From Nocardia abscessus (GTDB taxonomy: Bacteria > Actinomycetota > Actinomycetes > Mycobacteriales > Mycobacteriaceae): 64,000 nucleotides of DNA. The notes under the pieces are model-generated. The model worked only from the letters and a program-made list of their open reading frames with translations, had not been told where the DNA came from and searched no databases. The number at the start of each line of letters is the position of its first letter. The first letter of the stretch is position 1. Below are positions 61,676 to 64,000 of the stretch, in pieces. The stretch lies in assembly GCF_015477775.1 (NCBI RefSeq), contig NZ_JADLQO010000013.1, positions 1-64,000 on the forward strand. The letters are read 5' to 3'. Position numbers and translations under genes: made by a program.

Positions 61676-62176
61676 GTCGAGGCCTTGTCGCTGGGCAATC
61701 GCGTCGCCGTGATGCGCGACGGGGCGATCGTCCAATGCGGCCCGCCCACCGAGGTCTACGACGACCCCGCCACCGAATTCGTCGGCGGCTTCCTCGGCAG
61801 CCCGCCGATGAACTTCCTCACCGGCACAGTCCGCGCGGCGGAGGCGGGGCTGCGCATCGACCTGGGTGGGCAATCGCTCGCCGTTCCTGCCGCGCTGTCC
61901 TCGTTCGAAGGCGAGACGCTGCGGCTCGGTATCCGACCCGAGGCCATCGTGGTGACCGACGGACCGGCGGCCGCGACGGTGCGGGGCGAACTCGAAGTGC
62001 TCGAGCCCCTCGGCTCCTCGACTCTGCTCACCACCCGCGTCAGCGGGCAGACGGTGAAAGTCCAAGCACCGCCGGGCTTCCGCGCCGACGAGGGCGGCCC
62101 CTCGAATCTGTACCTGCCACCCGAGGCATGCCGCTGGTACGACCCGGAGACCGGAATGCTCTTGCCGGGCGCATGA
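61676..62176 (+). pseudogene. Sugar ABC transporter ATPase (MalK/UgpC-type), 5'-truncated
   Basis: The frame picks up just after the H-loop: VEALSLGNRVAVMRDGAIVQ, TEVYDDPATEFVGGFLGSPP, MNFLTGTV. It continues through the C-terminal OB/TOBE domain (LRLGIRPEAIVVTDG) to the stop at 62174-62176. Walker A, signature and Walker B are missing, so it cannot hydrolyse ATP. Upstream bases from about 61440 are unrelated. Confidence 0.75.
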
Positions 62177-62654
62177 CCACCACCGCGGGTGACCGCGATA
62201 TGTTCATCTCGATCGGGCCGGCCTACCTCGACGTGAACCGTGGTTGCGGGTAGCCCTCCATGTCCTCACGAGTTCCGCTCTCATGTCGATGTCGGTGAGC
62301 ACGCCGAATTCCCGTTCGAATAAGGCGTTCCCCACCGACGGGACATCCGGACCTCCGGAATGGGCGATCTCGAGCAGGTTGAGGTTCCGGTGGCCGGTAT
62401 GCTGCCAACCCGAGAGGATCGGTTGGCGGTCAGCGCACATCGGCAAGCGCGGATCTCCCGCCCGGCAAGCGCATTCAACGCTCCGGCGAGCGATCGACTT
62501 GATCCATGAGAGATGATTGCCCGCGTCCCGAGAACAAGGCTGGCCGGCTATCGACTGGTGAGGCCTGCGGCCGTTGGTTCCTGGCGAGTGGATGGGGTTC
62601 GCCGGTGACCGTCATGAGTGCTTCGATGACATCCCCGCGCAGGTGGGTCAGGAC
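62177..62654. other. No recognisable gene (about 480 bases)
   Basis: Only short, unsupported frames. The region lies between two remnants and probably consists of eroded sequence. Confidence 0.4.
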
Positions 62655-62900
62655 AGCTGTGTCTTCGTGGTGCTGCCGACATAGACCCGCTCGACCGTCT
62701 CCCCGAACGACGGGCGGACGTGGGCATGCACGGTCTCCGTGATCGAGGAGGTGGTGACCTCCAACTCCTTCGCCCACGGCAGGTTCTCACGGACTCGATT
62801 CCACAACCCGTCGTAACGCCTATAGCTGATCGGGCGCCCGCTGCGTTTGCGCAGCACTCGATGCGTAGCGTTCTCACCTCCCCGACGTTCGGCATGCTTT
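62655..62900 (-). pseudogene. Tyrosine integrase C-terminal remnant
   Basis: The minus strand contains RPISYRRYDGLWNRVRENLP then WAKELEVTTSSITETVHAHV and RPSFGETVERVYVG. This aligns with the integrase pattern I..RRYD.LW.R....LPW...L.VTTHWLRHT..TWVER.FGYAVARA.AGH. The HxLR/H catalytic residues are lost (SSITET instead of HWLRHT), so it is inactive. Confidence 0.55.
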
Positions 62901-63141
62901 CCCAGGGGCGGCCATGAGACGGGGCGAAACCGGATGCCAGTGGAACCCCCGCCCCGCGTCCGTAGCCGCACCAGGCAGTTGTCGCGGTCGAGATCGTGAA
63001 GCGCCAGGCCAGGTATGGGCTGACCGAGCGTTGAGCGAGCCGACCACCAGGGAGATAGAAGAACTGATGGATGCGCATCAGATCCGTTCTCGCGGTCTCG
63101 CCAATTCCCGTTAATCGCACGCCATGCCGACTCATAGGTCC

Positions 63142-64000
63142 TCAGCGTCTTAGGCGGGACCTTCGTACGTACCTGGTCGATGTACTCACCAACTCGAGGA
63201 GGACCAGCCGATGAGTGGCCAGCATGGCTGGCACTGTGGTCGAGCCCAGATCGGTGATCGGCGCAATCGAGGTGTCGCCGCCAGATACCGGTCGGGTGGC
63301 AGGCGGGGTGAACAGCCGCAGTTCACCGGCGATGTTGACGGTTCGTCGCTGAGGGCGGGGGTAGCCGTCACGGTGCAGAGTCTGGTCGACCTTCTGGTAG
63401 AGCTGATCGAGCGTAAGGCCGATGTTGGTGGCGGTGCTGAGCAAGGCCGCGGTGAAGGCGGTGTGGCGGTGGCCTTCGGGCGCGACCGAAGGTTCGTTTC
63501 TGGCAGAGGATGCGATGGTGTAGGTCCCCTGAATGTCGATTTGACCATCGACGAGCGAGGAGGACGCTCCCATGGCCTCGAACGCTCGTCCCGAGAAGCA
63601 GCAATCCAGGATCAAGATGCGTGCACGGGCTGGACTCGCGATGAGTTCATCGCGCAGCGTTGCGAACGGCACCGAGCTCCACTCAGGGTGGTCTCGGCTG
63701 GTGCCGGACAGCGCCAAGAACAGTCGCCCACGTCGATCCACCACACCATGTCCGGCGAAATACACCAACAGGACGTCATCGGCCTCCCGTGCAGCGGTCG
63801 CAACCACCTGACCGACCTGCGCGCTGTGCTCAGGATCGGTCAGGACACTGCACTGGCGTTCGGCAAGCGCGCTTCCGGTGGATGCGGTCAGCAGCCGGTA
63901 AAGGTCCACGACATTGTTGACAGCAGCTGGAATGTCAGGGAACTCAGGATCGACATACCGGCTCACTCCGATTAGTGCGGCACGCCACCCGCTGCGACTC
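63142..64000 (-). CDS. Caspase-like peptidase (C14 family), 5' end off window
   Basis: The frame is open to the right edge (SRSGWRAALIGVSRYVDPEF), so the first about 10-20 codons lie outside. The caspase core has the catalytic His in VLLVYFAGHGVVD and the catalytic Cys in RILILDCCFSGRAFEAM, followed by TYTIASSARNEPSVAPEGHR and AFTAALL. The C-terminal about 60 residues after RRTVNIAGELRLFT have no recognised domain. Bacterial caspase-like proteases of this type are often effectors of conflict or regulated death systems; the partner module would be beyond the window. The stretch 62901-63141 holds nothing recognisable. Confidence 0.78.
   Translation of the reverse strand, partial: SRSGWRAALIGVSRYVDPEFPDIPAAVNNVVDLYRLLTASTGSALAERQCSVLTDPEHSAQVGQVVATAAREADDVLLVYFAGHGVVDRRGRLFLALSGTSRDHPEWSSVPFATLRDELIASPARARILILDCCFSGRAFEAMGASSSLVDGQIDIQGTYTIASSARNEPSVAPEGHRHTAFTAALLSTATNIGLTLDQLYQKVDQTLHRDGYPRPQRRTVNIAGELRLFTPPATRPVSGGDTSIAPITDLGSTTVPAMLATHRLVLLELVSTSTRYVRRSRLRR

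Overview
The window is high-GC actinobacterial DNA, most likely from Nocardia or a close mycolic-acid-containing relative. The host guess rests on small remnants of ESX/type VII (PPE-like and EspG-like) genes, a DUF3556 gene, a lipid-droplet-type protein, a DesA3-like desaturase, IS3/IS256 debris and overall codon use. No rRNA or tRNA gene and no CRISPR array was seen.

The core (about 3.2-36.5 kb) is one intact metallophore cluster. A divergent TetR gene and an IrtAB/YbtPQ-type ABC transporter pair lie at the left. A leftward operon follows (O-methyltransferase, P450, flavin-dependent halogenase). It is divergent from a rightward, fully overlapping five-gene operon: NRPS-1 (ArCP plus three Cy-A-PCP modules), NRPS-2 (docking-Cy-A-[MT]-PCP-TE), a saccharopine-dehydrogenase-like protein, a PchG/Irp3-type thiazolinyl imide reductase and a second P450. 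Then come a SAM methyltransferase, a flavin reductase, a second TetR paralogue divergent from an MFS exporter, and a salicylate synthase. The assembly line predicts a salicyl (possibly chlorinated) chain of four consecutive azole-type heterocycles, longer than pyochelin or the thiazoline core of yersiniabactin. No aryl-AMP ligase, MbtH or phosphopantetheinyl transferase gene is in the window.

The key regulatory observation is that the ABC, NRPS/OMT, flavin reductase/methyltransferase and salicylate synthase promoter regions each carry a 15-bp inverted repeat close to the actinobacterial Zur box TGAAAATGATTTTCA. No IdeR-type iron box was seen. This makes a zinc-regulated metallophore (coelibactin-like logic) a better hypothesis than an iron siderophore. 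The two TetR genes are paralogues, and a shared operator-like element lies in front of each.

Flanks. The left 3 kb is decayed: IS3 and IS256 remnants, a frameshifted lipid-droplet-type gene, a multiply frameshifted phoU and a broken HpcH/HpaI aldolase. To the right (36.7-64 kb), intact genes alternate with debris. The intact ones are a WYL regulator/FAD monooxygenase pair, a PucR regulator, a patatin-like protein, a desaturase, a membrane-anchored protein of unknown function, two IPT/TIG repeat proteins (5 and 21 repeats) with duplicated leaders and hairpin terminators, a trypsin-like protease, a BrnT/BrnA-like toxin-antitoxin pair, a TerD protein and a caspase-like peptidase cut by the right edge. 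The debris includes IS3 OrfB, FadD, OYE, DUF3556, integrase, hydrolase, EspG, GbsR, LGFP and sugar ABC ATPase fragments. This pattern suits a recombination-rich accessory region.
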